Below are positions 38,525 through 47,503 of a stretch of 64,000 nucleotides of DNA, in pieces; position 1 is the stretch's first letter; every line of letters starts with the position of its first letter. The notes below the pieces were generated by a model. It made no database searches and was not told the DNA's origin. It saw only the letters and a list, made by a program, of their open reading frames with translations. The stretch is taken from contig NZ_WOXS01000002.1 in the NCBI RefSeq assembly GCF_009852415.1, positions 2,626,501 to 2,690,500 of the forward strand. Direction: 5' to 3'. The position numbers were made by a program, and so were the translations under genes. This DNA is from Streptomyces sp. Tu 3180. GTDB lineage: Bacteria; Actinomycetota; Actinomycetes; Streptomycetales; Streptomycetaceae.

Positions 38525-41061
38525 CAGAGCGTCACCGCCTTGCCGTCGGCGCCGGTCGCGCCCCGGGTGAACCGGGGGTGGATCAGTCCGACGCAGGTGT
38601 AGGGGAGGTCGGCGACCTCCTCGACGGGGACGCCCCGCTGCTCGGCGAGCAGGCGGACGTGGTCGAGGTCGCTGCCGGCTCCGGCCCGCGCCAGCACCTT
38701 CCAGGGCACGCGGCGCAGCAGCACCCGGGTGGTCTCGCCGACGCCGGGCTTGACGAGGTTCACGTCGTGGATGCCGTACTCCTCGCTGATGCGTTCGACC
38801 GCGGCCCAGCCCTCCCAGGTGGGGGTGCGGTCGGTGGCGAGCAGTTCCTTGGCCTGGGCGCAGGCCGCGTCCGCGACCTCCGGGAAGCGGGCGGAGACGG
38901 CGTCCAGGAAGGCCACCGAGACGTCCGCGCCGGCGAGTTCGCGGTAGAACTTGGCGCCGTGGAAGTCGTGCGGGCCGACCAGGTCGGCGCGGAGCACGGT
39001 GCGCGAGATCAGTCCGGAGACCGTCGAGTTGAGGCAGGCGGAGGGGATCAGGTAGTCCTCGCGGGTGCCGTAGGTCCGTACGCAGGAGCCGGGGTCGGCC
39101 AGGACCGCGATCTCCGGGTCGAAGCCGGTGACGCCCTCGGCCTTCTCGAACTCCGCGACAGCCTGCGCGAGTTCGCGGGTGATGGCGCCCTTGCCGGTCC
39201 AGCCGTCGACGAAGACGACGTCCCGGGGGTCGTGGTGGGCGGCCAGCCAGCGCAGCGCGTTGGCGTCGATGCCCCGGCCGCGGACGATGGAGACGGCGTA
39301 GTGGGGGAGGTCGAGGCCGTGCCGGTGCTGCGCCCAGCGGCGCATCAGGACGCCGACGGGGGTGCCCGCGCGGGCCAGGGAGACGAGCACCGGGCGGGGG
39401 GACCGCTCGGCCAGCACCGTCTCGGTGACCACGCCCACCGCGTGGGCGAGGCGGGCCGCCGAGGCGTCCAGGGCCGCGTGGAACAGCTCCTGGTACTGCT
39501 CGCTCGGCTGGTACTCCACCGGCAGCGACTCCGCGTAGTGGGCGCCGCCGCTCTGGATGGCCTCCTCGCGCTCCTCGGTCGGCGCCTCCAGGGTCACGTC
39601 CGAGAGGTCCTGCAGCAGCCAGCCGACCTCCTCGGGCGGGTACGAGGAGAAGGCGGGGCCGCGGAGGGGCTCGGGCAGCATGGTGGCGGGCCTTTCGGGG
39701 GCGTCCGATGCGTCTGGTGCGTCCGGTGCCTCCGGGGGTGCGGGTACGTACGACGGTACGACCGCGAGGAGGACCTGAGGGGTGTGCGCGGCGAGCCGGG
39801 CGAGCAGGCCGCCGGGGGCGTGCAGCGCGGGGGTGTCGGCGGCCGAGTCGACGACGGCGACGACGGTGTCGAAGCCGGCACCGGCGACGTTGTAGGCGTA
39901 GCGCTCGCCGGGGCCGTCGGCGGGGTCGTCGTGGGCGGGGAAGACCAGCCGGGTGCGTATCGCGTAGCCGGGGTCGTCCACGGCCAGGACGGGCGAGCGG
40001 GTGGTGGTGGAGAAGCGCACCTCGGCGTCGGTCACCAGTTCCAGCTCGCGGGCGAGCCGGAGCGGCGCGTACATCAGCTCCTCGAAGCCGAGGACGAGCA
40101 CCCGGCGGGCGCCGTCGGGCAGCGCCTCGGCGAGCCGGGCGGCCATGGCGGGCAGGGCGCTCTCCAGGCGGGCGCGGTGGGCGGGCGTGAAGCCGTGCCG
40201 TCCGCCGTCGGGCAGCCCGCGGGGCCACCCCGGCTCGACCCGCGTGATCCGCCCGGCGGCGGTGGCGTCGGCGTCCCCGGTCGCCCCGGCGCCGGACTCC
40301 GCCTCGTGCCGGGCCACCAGTTCCCGCCCCTTCTCCAGGACGTCCTCCGGCAGCCGGACCGTGCCCGAGACGGTCGCCACCAGGTCGACGCGGGCGCCGA
40401 TCCCGCGGGCGAAGTCCTGCAGCCGGCCGGCGTCGGCGGGCGAGCGCATGTCGACCAGGGCGACCACGACGTAGCGGCGCCGCGGATGGCGGGCGTGCAG
40501 GTCGCGGATGGTGTTCAGCACCGTGTTGCCGGTGGAGAACTCGTCGTCGACCAGGACCAGCGGGCCGTCCCCGGCCAGCAGCTTGGGGTCCTCGGGGAGC
40601 AGCAGGTGGGAGGTCGCGTGGGAGTGGGACTCCTCGAAGCCCCCGGCGGCGGCGACCCCGGGGACCGGGCGGCGGGTGGAGTGCAGGTAGGGCGCGAGGC
40701 CCAGCCCGTCGGCGACCGAGTGGCCGAGGCCGGTCGCGGTCTCCGCGTACCCGAGGACGACCGCCCGGGCCGCCTCGTCGCCCAGCAGCTCGCGCACCCG
40801 GCGGCCGAGCGCGAAGCCGTGGCCGTACACGACGGACGGCGACTGGGGCACGTGCTTGCCGAGGACGTGGGACACCAGCAGGTGCGCCCGCTTGGGGTTG
40901 CGGCGCAGCGCCAGCCCGAGCAGCTCGGTGAGCCGGTCGTCCCCGACCAGCTCGACCCCGAGCCGCTCCGCGACCCAGCTCCCCGACCAGACGTCGCCGC
41001 CGGTCCGTGCCGCCGCGTCGCGCACCGTTCGCCGCTCCCCCTCGTTCACTGCCTTCTCCAT
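38524..41061 (-). CDS. phosphoribosyltransferase-TRSP-StiP-PELOTA fusion protein
   Basis: The 845 aa protein begins MEKAVNEGERRTVRDAAART. Domains in order: a PRTase (about 25-255) with the PRPP loop VDDEFSTGNT (171-180); a TRSP domain (about 285-440), whose namesake motif is visible as TTTRSPVLAV (353-361); an acidic Pro linker; a second PRTase-like 'StiP' domain (about 510-760) with VFVDGWTGKG (616-625); and a C-terminal PELOTA-like RNA-binding domain (about 765-840). In other bacteria these are often separate genes. It is predicted to make a nucleoside-like metabolite with HAD and CitE-like partners. The name cysteine protease StiP persists in databases but PRTase fits the sequence. The product is unproven. 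Confidence 0.88.
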   Translation of the reverse strand: MEKAVNEGERRTVRDAAARTGGDVWSGSWVAERLGVELVGDDRLTELLGLALRRNPKRAHLLVSHVLGKHVPQSPSVVYGHGFALGRRVRELLGDEAARAVVLGYAETATGLGHSVADGLGLAPYLHSTRRPVPGVAAAGGFEESHSHATSHLLLPEDPKLLAGDGPLVLVDDEFSTGNTVLNTIRDLHARHPRRRYVVVALVDMRSPADAGRLQDFARGIGARVDLVATVSGTVRLPEDVLEKGRELVARHEAESGAGATGDADATAAGRITRVEPGWPRGLPDGGRHGFTPAHRARLESALPAMAARLAEALPDGARRVLVLGFEELMYAPLRLARELELVTDAEVRFSTTTRSPVLAVDDPGYAIRTRLVFPAHDDPADGPGERYAYNVAGAGFDTVVAVVDSAADTPALHAPGGLLARLAAHTPQVLLAVVPSYVPAPPEAPDAPDASDAPERPATMLPEPLRGPAFSSYPPEEVGWLLQDLSDVTLEAPTEEREEAIQSGGAHYAESLPVEYQPSEQYQELFHAALDASAARLAHAVGVVTETVLAERSPRPVLVSLARAGTPVGVLMRRWAQHRHGLDLPHYAVSIVRGRGIDANALRWLAAHHDPRDVVFVDGWTGKGAITRELAQAVAEFEKAEGVTGFDPEIAVLADPGSCVRTYGTREDYLIPSACLNSTVSGLISRTVLRADLVGPHDFHGAKFYRELAGADVSVAFLDAVSARFPEVADAACAQAKELLATDRTPTWEGWAAVERISEEYGIHDVNLVKPGVGETTRVLLRRVPWKVLARAGAGSDLDHVRLLAEQRGVPVEEVADLPYTCVGLIHPRFTRGATGADGKAVTL

Positions 41062-41098
41062 GGATTCCCTGCGGTCGTTCCGGTTCGTACGGTCGCGC

Positions 41099-42265
41099 TC
41101 ACTCCGCCAGACCCGCCGCGAGCAGCTCCACGAAGCCGGTGTCCTCGTTCGCCACGCCGAAGACCTCGGCGCGCAGCAGCGTCCGCTCGGCCCAGGCCCG
41201 GTGCGGCTTCACCTCGTTCATCTTGTTCGTGTAGGCCGACCTCAGTACACCCCCACCGCCGCGTTCCGGCCGCAGGATGTCCTGGGCGTCGCTGAACTCC
41301 TCGTGGCTGACGACGGACAGCGCGTGCACCGGCAGCACGTGCGAGGGGTGGATGCAGGTCTTGCCCAGCAGGCCGTTGGCCTGGTCGAGGGAGATCTCGC
41401 GCAGCAGGCCGTCCATGGCGTGCTCGATCAGCGTCTCGCGCAGCTCCACGGCCTGCACCTCCAGGAAGGGGCTCTGCCGCAGCTGCGGCTTGAACATGCG
41501 CTCCTGGACCCGGAAGTACTCCCAGACCGGCCCGGTCACGGTGAACCCGGTGCCGTCGGCCCGGCCCAGCATGTTCACCACGTCGGCGATCACGGAGGCG
41601 ACGACCTGGATGTCGTACGCCGTCATGTCGGGGCCCCTGCGCAGCCCGTAGGAGGAGCAGAAGTCGGTCACGCCGAGGCGCAGCGCGAGGATCCGGTCGC
41701 GGTACTTGTCGACCACGCGGTAGATGCCCTCCAGGGTCGCCACGCGCGACTCGCGGTACAGCAGCTCGGGCGACTCCAGCACCGGCATGGCGAAGAGGCG
41801 GCGGCCGGCGGCGGCCTCGGCGGTGGTCAGCGCCTCCAGGAACGGCAGGCCGCGTTCCGCGGTGAACTTCGGCAGGACGAACCCGGACAGCAGCCGGACG
41901 GCGGGGCCGAGGCGCCGGACGAGGTCGGGGATCTGGCCGGGGAAGCGGACCCGGACGAACAGCAGCGGCAGGTCGGCTCCGGGCCGTCCGGCCAGGTCCG
42001 TGAACTGGCGGACGAGGTTCTCCTCGCCGGCGCTCACGTCCGCGTCGTCGATGGAGTCCTCCAGGCACAGCACCATCGAGACCACGCCGCGTCCGCCCTG
42101 CTTGACGATGTCGTCGGCGAGCCGGGGCCGGGTCGCGGGGCTGTAGAGGGTGGCGCCGAGGGCCGCGGAGAGCAGCCTGGCCGGGGAGTCCGGCGTGAAC
42201 ACGCTCGGCTCCCGGTAGAAGAGACGTTTCCGCACCGCAGGGGCGATGTGCCCGAAATGACGCAT
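41099..42265 (-). CDS. HpcH/HpaI aldolase / CitE-like lyase of the Ter module
   Basis: The 388 aa protein from ATG 42265 begins MRHFGHIAPAVRKRLFYREP. A TIM-barrel CitE-type fold is indicated by GATLYSPATRPRLADDI, VSMVLCLEDSIDDADVSAGE with the metal Glu/Asp, SGFVLPKFTAERGLPFLEAL, and FAMPVLESPELLYRESRV. The long C-terminus is typical of the Ter-linked subgroup. It should cleave or form a C-C bond in an acyl or keto-acid substrate. It lies 37 nt upstream of the fusion PRTase in the same leftward operon. Its divergent neighbour is a TerD gene, 173 nt away. Confidence 0.9.
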   Translation of the reverse strand: MRHFGHIAPAVRKRLFYREPSVFTPDSPARLLSAALGATLYSPATRPRLADDIVKQGGRGVVSMVLCLEDSIDDADVSAGEENLVRQFTDLAGRPGADLPLLFVRVRFPGQIPDLVRRLGPAVRLLSGFVLPKFTAERGLPFLEALTTAEAAAGRRLFAMPVLESPELLYRESRVATLEGIYRVVDKYRDRILALRLGVTDFCSSYGLRRGPDMTAYDIQVVASVIADVVNMLGRADGTGFTVTGPVWEYFRVQERMFKPQLRQSPFLEVQAVELRETLIEHAMDGLLREISLDQANGLLGKTCIHPSHVLPVHALSVVSHEEFSDAQDILRPERGGGGVLRSAYTNKMNEVKPHRAWAERTLLRAEVFGVANEDTGFVELLAAGLAE

Positions 42266-42438
42266 TGAACTCCCCCGTGGCTTCTGGGCGATCCGTGGAA
42301 TGCAAGAAGGTGGCCGGTAATAGTACGTAGATATCAATGTCGGAGGTTCCCACCGGCCGTGAACATCAGGTAACCCTGCTGTGTCGCCTCCCATGCCCCG
42401 CATTGTCGTGACCAGGACGGAGAAGGCAGGATGACCGT

Positions 42439-43389
42439 ATGACGCACGCGATGCTGAAGGGGTCGAACATCCCTCTGGAAGCCACCACGGTACGTGCCGT
42501 ACTGCGCTGGTCGCCCGGGCAGGGGGTGCCGGACGTCGACGCCTCCGCGCTGCTCCTCGGCCCCGACGATCGCGTACGCTCCGACGAGGACTTCGTCTTC
42601 TACAACCAGCCCCGGCACCCCTCCGGGAAGGTGTGGCGCCTCGGCAAGAAGCGCGTCACCGAGGGCCTGACCGACACGATCCAGACAGATCTCGCCGGTG
42701 TCGAGCCCGGCGTCGGACGGATTCTCCTGGTCGCCTCGGCGGACGGCGTCCCCTTCGACCGCGTACGGGCGCTGCGCATCCTGCTGTACGACGCGCAGGC
42801 GGCCGACGGGGAGGCGCTGGCGCACTTCGACGTCAAGCCGGAGACGGGCCAGGAGACCGCGCTGATCTGCGGTGAGCTGTACCGCCGCGGGGACGGCTGG
42901 AAGTTCCGGGCGCTCGGCGAGGGCTATTCGAACGGGCTGAGGGGCCTGGCGACCGACTTCGGCATCTCGGTGGACGAGTCGGAGGCCGCGCAGGAGCCCG
43001 AGGCCGCCGACGTCACCCAGCAGCCGCCCGCGACGGCGCAGACGCAGGTCCAGGCTCCGGACCGCACGCCTCCGGAGGCACCGACCCAGCCGCACGCCCC
43101 GGTCGTGCCACCGGCCCCCGAGGTGTCCCGGCCGCTGCCGCCCGAGCAGCCGGCGGGGGTGCCCGCGCAGCCCGCGTACGGCTACCCGCCGCAGCAGCCC
43201 GCGGCGGCCCGGCCGGCCTACGGCTACCCGCATCCGGCCGGCCGGCCCGCCTACGGCTATCCGCAGGCGCCGGCCACGGCCGCCGCGCCGGGCGCGCCGT
43301 CCGGGTACGGCTTCCCGCCGCCGGCCGCCTCCGCCCCGGACCCCGACTTCCGGCTCCCGCCGCAGGGGCCGCAGTTCATCGGGCGGTAG
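42439..43389 (+). CDS. TerD-domain protein with Pro/Ala/Tyr-rich tail
   Basis: The 316 aa protein begins [20 protein letters not shown]. Residues about 1-175 are a TerD beta-sandwich: [38 protein letters not shown], and the closing [20 protein letters not shown]. The canonical [11 protein letters not shown] calcium loop is degenerate here. The remaining ~140 residues are disordered, with repeated PAYGYP units, possibly a self-associating or membrane-binding tail. GAAGGCAGGATGACC precedes the ATG. It faces the CitE-like gene across a divergent promoter. Confidence 0.9.
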   Translation: MTHAMLKGSNIPLEATTVRAVLRWSPGQGVPDVDASALLLGPDDRVRSDEDFVFYNQPRHPSGKVWRLGKKRVTEGLTDTIQTDLAGVEPGVGRILLVASADGVPFDRVRALRILLYDAQAADGEALAHFDVKPETGQETALICGELYRRGDGWKFRALGEGYSNGLRGLATDFGISVDESEAAQEPEAADVTQQPPATAQTQVQAPDRTPPEAPTQPHAPVVPPAPEVSRPLPPEQPAGVPAQPAYGYPPQQPAAARPAYGYPHPAGRPAYGYPQAPATAAAPGAPSGYGFPPPAASAPDPDFRLPPQGPQFIGR

Positions 43390-43461
43390 CGGACCCGTCC
43401 CCCCGGACGGCGGCGGACCCGTCCCGTCCGGAATCCGGCCGGGGCGGGCGGCCGGGGCCCC

Positions 43462-44199
43462 TCACCGCTCGGCCTTGGTCTTGTAGCCCCTGCCCCACTG
43501 CAGTCCCCACCCGTACAGCCGGTCCAGTTCCGCCTGGAACCCGTACACGAACTTCACCTCGCGGCGGACCAGGATCTCGTTCTTGACGTTCTCGATCATC
43601 ACCACCGCGCAGGAGCGGGCCTGCGGGTGGCGCTCGTCGAGCCCGATCTCGATCCGCGGGCCGTTGCTGGGGTAGAGCGTGACCATGGCCTGGGTACGGT
43701 CGAAGGCGGGCGTCTGGTCGTAGATGTAGGCGAAGACCAGCAGGCGTTTGATGTTCTCGCGGTGGTCCAGGTTGACGTAGATCGTCTCCCCGGAGCCCGA
43801 GCCGAACCGGTCGTCGCCGCTGAGCTTGACGTACGGCGGGGCGTTGACGTCGCCGAGGAAGCCGCCGAGGGGCTGGACGACGCCCTTGGTGCCGTCCTGG
43901 AGCTCGTACAGGCAGCCGAGGTCGAGGTCGACGTTGACCATGCTCTGGCTGTGGCCGACGACCTCCGGCGGCTTGAGCGCCTTGAGGGGGTGGCGCAGCA
44001 GGCTCTCCCGCTGGGATCCGCCCAGGTCGGAGGTGCGCATCCGCCAGCTCAGGTTGATCCGCAGGTGGCCGGTGGCCGCGCCCTGCTTGGTCAGGGACAC
44101 CTGTGCGTGCCGTTTGGTCAGCTCGATGGCGTTGGTGGCCGCGTTGCCCGAGTCGAAGGCGCTCTCGCGTCCGCGCCACAGTCCGTCCAGGAAACCCAT
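43462..44199 (-). CDS. TerA-like tellurium resistance / stress protein
   Basis: The 245 aa protein from ATG 44199 begins MGFLDGLWRGRESAFDSGNA. It is related to TerA/TerD: LINLSW-type strand RINLSWRM, VVGHSQSMVNVDLDLGCLYEL, and FGSGSGETIYVNLDHRENIK with acidic metal-binding loops. It closes with VKFVYGFQAELDRLYGWGLQW. Ter proteins assemble at the inner membrane with TerC in response to metal, phage or DNA stress. Read leftward downstream of terC, but separated from it by two strong hairpins, so probably has its own promoter. Confidence 0.85.
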   Translation of the reverse strand: MGFLDGLWRGRESAFDSGNAATNAIELTKRHAQVSLTKQGAATGHLRINLSWRMRTSDLGGSQRESLLRHPLKALKPPEVVGHSQSMVNVDLDLGCLYELQDGTKGVVQPLGGFLGDVNAPPYVKLSGDDRFGSGSGETIYVNLDHRENIKRLLVFAYIYDQTPAFDRTQAMVTLYPSNGPRIEIGLDERHPQARSCAVVMIENVKNEILVRREVKFVYGFQAELDRLYGWGLQWGRGYKTKAER

Positions 44200-44242
44200 T
44201 CCCGCCCCATCATCCAGTCGTCGGACCCCGCACACCCCGTTC

Positions 44243-44276
44243 CGGCCGTCCGGGACCCGCGGGTCCCGGACGGCCG
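44243..44276 (-). terminator. 34-nt perfect palindrome, terC terminator
   Basis: A perfectly self-complementary 34-nt stretch (CGGCCGTCCGGGACCCG and its complement) lies ~70 nt after the terC stop on the minus strand and close to the TerA-like start. The TerA-like transcript must begin inside or after it. Confidence 0.75.
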
Positions 44277-44278
44277 AC

Positions 44279-44315
44279 GGGGCGGCCCCGAGGAGTGGTC
44301 CTCGGTGGCCGCCCC
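44279..44315 (-). terminator. second hairpin after terC
   Basis: GGGGCGGCC pairs with GGCCGCCCC, with an inner CCGAGGA/TCCTCGG stem. It is immediately downstream of terC (30 nt after the stop), in tandem with the palindrome at 44243. Confidence 0.75.
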
Positions 44316-44344
44316 GTCGAGAGCGTTCCTCACCCGGAAGGGTG

Positions 44345-45484
44345 TCACACCCCGGAGGAGACCTCGGTCTTCCCGCCCGTCCTGCCCTCGGCCGCCGCCA
44401 GTGCCCTGTTGCGGCGGACGGAGGACCAGAAGGAGGCGCCGATCAGGACCACGCCGATGAGGCCGGTGATGATCTCGTTGATCTCGTACCGGATGGTGAC
44501 CAGCAGGATCATCGCCAGGGCGCCGATGGCGTAGTGCGCGCCGTGCTCCAGGTAGACGTAGTCGTCCAGGGTGCCCTGGCGGACCAGGTACACCGTCAGC
44601 GACCGCACGTACATGGCGCCGATGCCCAGGCCGAGCGCCATCAGCACGATGTCGTTGGTGATGGCGAAGGCGCCGATCACGCCGTCGAAGGAGAAGGAGG
44701 CGTCCAGGACCTCCAGGTAGAGGAACATGAAGAACGCGGCCTTGCCGGCCAGGGCCACCGCCGAGCGGGGCTTGCCGGAGCGCTCGGCCTGCTCCTCCTG
44801 CTCGTGCTCGCGTTCCTCCTCCTCCTCGAGCTTGTCCTCGAAGTAGCCGGAGAGGCCGCCCACGATCATGTAGGTGATCAGGCCCGCGACGCCGGCGAGC
44901 AGGACGGTGGAGGACTTGTCGACGTGCGCGCCGCCGTGCTGGTGGGCGTGGGTGGCGAAGGCCATGGCGGAGATCATCAGGAAGATCAGCGCGATGCAGA
45001 CCGACAGCATGTCGACCTTGCCGAGCTTGGCCAGCGGGCGCTCCAGCCGGCCGAGCCACTTGATGTCCCGGTCCTCGAAGATGAAGTCGAGGAAGATCAT
45101 CAGCAGGAACATGCCACCGAACGCGGCGATCGCCGGGTGGGCGTCGGTGACGAGTTCCTGGTAGCGGTCCTTGTCACTGAGCGCGAGGTCGACCGCCTCG
45201 ATCGGGCCGAGCTGGGCACTGACGGCGACGATCACGACGGGGAAGACCAGCCGCATGCCGAAGACGGCGATCAGAATGCCGATGGTGAGGAAGATCTTCT
45301 GCCAGAAGGCATTCATCTTCTTCAGGATGCCGGCGTTGACCACCGCGTTGTCGAAGGACAGCGAGATCTCGAGGATGGAAAGGATCGCCACGATGCCGAA
45401 GGCGGTCCACCCCCCGAAGAGAACCGCTGCGACCAGGCCGAGCGCGGTGACCGCGAACGACCAGCCGAAGGTTTTCAGAACCAC
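44345..45484 (-). CDS. terC: TerC-like membrane protein (DUF475)
   Basis: The 379 aa protein from GTG 45484 begins MVLKTFGWSFAVTALGLVAA. It has about nine membrane helices. ILSILEISLSFDNAVVNAGIL (about 34-54) and LEVLDASFSFDGVIGAFAITN carry the paired acidic E-x-x-x-S-x-D residues of the TerC/LysE superfamily. A cytoplasmic Glu-rich segment (DKLEEEEEREHEQEEQAE) interrupts the repeats. TerC anchors TerD-type calcium-binding proteins at the membrane and is linked to metal (Mn) handling. It is 50 nt downstream of a TerD gene in the same direction. Confidence 0.9.
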   Translation of the reverse strand: MVLKTFGWSFAVTALGLVAAVLFGGWTAFGIVAILSILEISLSFDNAVVNAGILKKMNAFWQKIFLTIGILIAVFGMRLVFPVVIVAVSAQLGPIEAVDLALSDKDRYQELVTDAHPAIAAFGGMFLLMIFLDFIFEDRDIKWLGRLERPLAKLGKVDMLSVCIALIFLMISAMAFATHAHQHGGAHVDKSSTVLLAGVAGLITYMIVGGLSGYFEDKLEEEEEREHEQEEQAERSGKPRSAVALAGKAAFFMFLYLEVLDASFSFDGVIGAFAITNDIVLMALGLGIGAMYVRSLTVYLVRQGTLDDYVYLEHGAHYAIGALAMILLVTIRYEINEIITGLIGVVLIGASFWSSVRRNRALAAAEGRTGGKTEVSSGV

Positions 45485-45533
45485 TGGCTACCCCAGGTGT
45501 GTTAACGGGTCTCCCCCGCTGCCGTAGTCGGCT

Positions 45534-46109
45534 TTACGAAACGTTGACTCCGAAGTCTAGAGCGATGCCCCGCAGTCCCGACGCGTACCCCTGACCCACC
45601 GCACGGAACTTCCACTCGCCCTGGTAGCGGTAGAGCTCGCCGAAGATCATCGCGGTTTCGGTGGAGGCGTCCTCGCTGAGGTCGTAGCGGGCGAGCTCCT
45701 GGCCGTCGGCCTGGTTGACCACGCGGATGAAGGCGTTGCTGACCTGACCGAAGGTCTGGCCGCGCTCGTCGGCCATGTGGATGGAGACCGGGAAGACGAT
45801 CTTGTCGCACTGGGCCGGCACCTTGACCAGGTCGACCAGCAGGGACTCGTCGTCGCCGTCGCCCTCGCCGGTGAGGTTGTCACCGGTGTGCTCCACCGAA
45901 CCGTCCGGGCTCTTGAGCTGGTTGTAGAAGACGAACCACTCGTCCCCCATGACCCGGCCGCCGCTGCACATCAGCGCGCTGGCGTCGAGGTCGAAGGGGG
46001 CTCCGGTGGTGGAGCGCGCGTCCCAGCCGAGCCCGACCATCACCTGCGTGAGGTTCGGTGCGGCCTTGGACAGGGAGACGTTGCCCCCCTTGGCGAGCGT
46101 GACACCCAT
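45534..46109 (-). CDS. terD: TerD-family calcium-binding stress protein
   Basis: The 191 aa protein from ATG 46109 begins [20 protein letters not shown], the canonical TerD N-terminus. [11 protein letters not shown] holds the first Ca2+ site, and [20 protein letters not shown] the EF-like acidic loop. [20 protein letters not shown] and [19 protein letters not shown] are conserved in the family. TerD proteins bind two Ca2+ and associate with TerC at the membrane. It is nearly identical in layout to the TerD at 46244 (about 70% by eye), a tandem duplicate. An upstream hairpin isolates it. Confidence 0.95.
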   Translation of the reverse strand: MGVTLAKGGNVSLSKAAPNLTQVMVGLGWDARSTTGAPFDLDASALMCSGGRVMGDEWFVFYNQLKSPDGSVEHTGDNLTGEGDGDDESLLVDLVKVPAQCDKIVFPVSIHMADERGQTFGQVSNAFIRVVNQADGQELARYDLSEDASTETAMIFGELYRYQGEWKFRAVGQGYASGLRGIALDFGVNVS

Positions 46110-46154
46110 GATGCTGGTCCCTCCCCAGGTGGTGTTTCTCAGGTGGTCCTGCGC

Positions 46155-46189
46155 GTCCGGCGCCGCACGTAAACCGTGCGGCGCCGGAC
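46155..46189 (-). terminator. terminator between tandem terD genes
   Basis: GTCCGGCGCCGCACG and its complement form a perfect 15-bp stem with a TAAAC loop, starting 55 nt after the stop of the upstream terD. Each TerD gene therefore probably has its own promoter. Confidence 0.8.
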
Positions 46190-46243
46190 AGTACGGCCGT
46201 GCGAGGCCGGGTTCGGGCGGTGTCCGCCCGGGACGCGGCCGTC

Positions 46244-46819
46244 TCAGACGTTCACGCCGAAGTCCTGCGCGATGCCGCGCAGGCCCGAGGCGTAGCCCTG
46301 GCCGATGGCGCGGAACTTCCACTCCGCGCCGTGCCGGTACAGCTCACCGAAGACCATGGCGGTCTCGGTGGACGCGTCCTCCGACAGGTCGTAGCGCGCG
46401 ATCTCGGCGCCGCCGGCCTGGTTGACGACGCGGATGAACGCGTTGCGCACCTGGCCGAAGGACTGCTGGCGGTTCTCGGCGTCGTAGATCGAGACCGGGA
46501 AGACGATCTTCTCGACGTCGGCCGGGACGGTCGCGAGGTTGACCTTGATCTGCTCGTCGTCGCCCTCGCCCTCACCGGTGAGGTTGTCACCGGTGTGCTC
46601 GACGGAGCCGTCCGGGCTCTTGAGGTTGTTGAAGAAGATGAAGTGCTGGTCGCTGGCGACCTTGCCCGAGTTGTTCAGCAGCAGCGCGCTGGCGTCCAGG
46701 TCGAAGTCGGTGCCGGTCGTGGTGCGGACGTCCCACCCCAGTCCGACGATGACCGCGGTCAGGCCCGGCGCCTCCTTGGTCAGCGATACGTTGCCGCCCT
46801 TGCTGAGGCTGACTCCCAC
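46244..46819 (-). CDS. terD: TerD-family calcium-binding stress protein, paralogue
   Basis: The 191 aa protein begins [20 protein letters not shown]. Ca2+ ligands are in [11 protein letters not shown] and in [16 protein letters not shown]; the family end FGVNV is intact. It is a paralogue of the next gene leftward, of equal length and collinear. It is the first gene of the leftward ter run as seen here. It likely interacts with TerC. The gap to the upstream peroxiredoxin gene (46820-46932) holds the promoter. Confidence 0.95.
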   Translation of the reverse strand: MGVSLSKGGNVSLTKEAPGLTAVIVGLGWDVRTTTGTDFDLDASALLLNNSGKVASDQHFIFFNNLKSPDGSVEHTGDNLTGEGEGDDEQIKVNLATVPADVEKIVFPVSIYDAENRQQSFGQVRNAFIRVVNQAGGAEIARYDLSEDASTETAMVFGELYRHGAEWKFRAIGQGYASGLRGIAQDFGVNV

Positions 46820-46932
46820 GAGTCCTCCATTGGTGTCCAGGGGCGGGGTGCCCCGTAGTGCGTTGGATGTCGGATCAACGAGTCGATCCTAGTGAGGGGT
46901 TCCCGGCGTCCGCAGGCCCTGGAAGGGAACAA

Positions 46933-47391
46933 TCACAGGGTGTCGAGCGCCTTGACGTACTCGCTCAGGTCACGGGCGTCCGGCAGGCCGTTGACGACGG
47001 TCCAGCGCACGACGCCCTCCTTGTCGATGATGAAGGTCCCGCGCACGGCGCAGCCCTTGCCCTCGTCGAAGACGCCGTACGCGCGCGAGACGTCGCCGTG
47101 CGGCCAGAAGTCGCTGAGCAACGGGTACTCCAGGCCCTCCTGCTCGGCGAAGACGCGCAGGGTGTGGATGGAGTCGTTGGAGACGGCGAGCACCTGGGTG
47201 TCGCGGTCGGAGAACTGCGGCAGGTTGTCGCGGACCTCGCACAGCTCACCGGTGCACACGCCGGTGAAGGCGAACGGGTAGAAGAGCACCACCACGTTCT
47301 TCCGTCCCCGGAAGTCGGACAACTTCACGGTGGCGCCGTGGTTGTCCCTGAGCTCGAAGTCGGGGGCCGTGTCGCCGACCTGGATCGCCAT
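46933..47391 (-). CDS. peroxiredoxin (AhpE/BCP-like)
   Basis: The 152 aa protein is placed from ATG 47391 ([20 protein letters not shown]), with AAGGG 12 nt upstream; an ATG 12 nt earlier is possible but has AAGGG directly against it. The thioredoxin fold has the peroxidatic Cys in [12 protein letters not shown] (C46) and a second Cys five residues later (C51). Mycobacterial AhpE is similar. It reduces peroxides, with reducing power from mycoredoxin or thioredoxin. It neighbours ter and DUF3052 genes, consistent with a stress-response cluster. Confidence 0.92.
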   Translation of the reverse strand: MAIQVGDTAPDFELRDNHGATVKLSDFRGRKNVVVLFYPFAFTGVCTGELCEVRDNLPQFSDRDTQVLAVSNDSIHTLRVFAEQEGLEYPLLSDFWPHGDVSRAYGVFDEGKGCAVRGTFIIDKEGVVRWTVVNGLPDARDLSEYVKALDTL

Positions 47392-47459
47392 CGTCGTGTT
47401 CATCCCTTCGGAGGGTGGTTCGCTCGGAACACCCTACGCAGGGGGCACGGCAGGCCGAC

Positions 47460-47492
47460 GGACGGGCCGACGCACGAGGGGCCGGCCCGTCC
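47460..47492 (-). terminator. terminator after DUF3052 gene
   Basis: GGACGGGCC pairs with GGCCCGTCC, an at least 9-bp stem, just 3' of the DUF3052 stop. Confidence 0.65.
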
Positions 47493-47503
47493 GGGAGTGT
47501 GAT

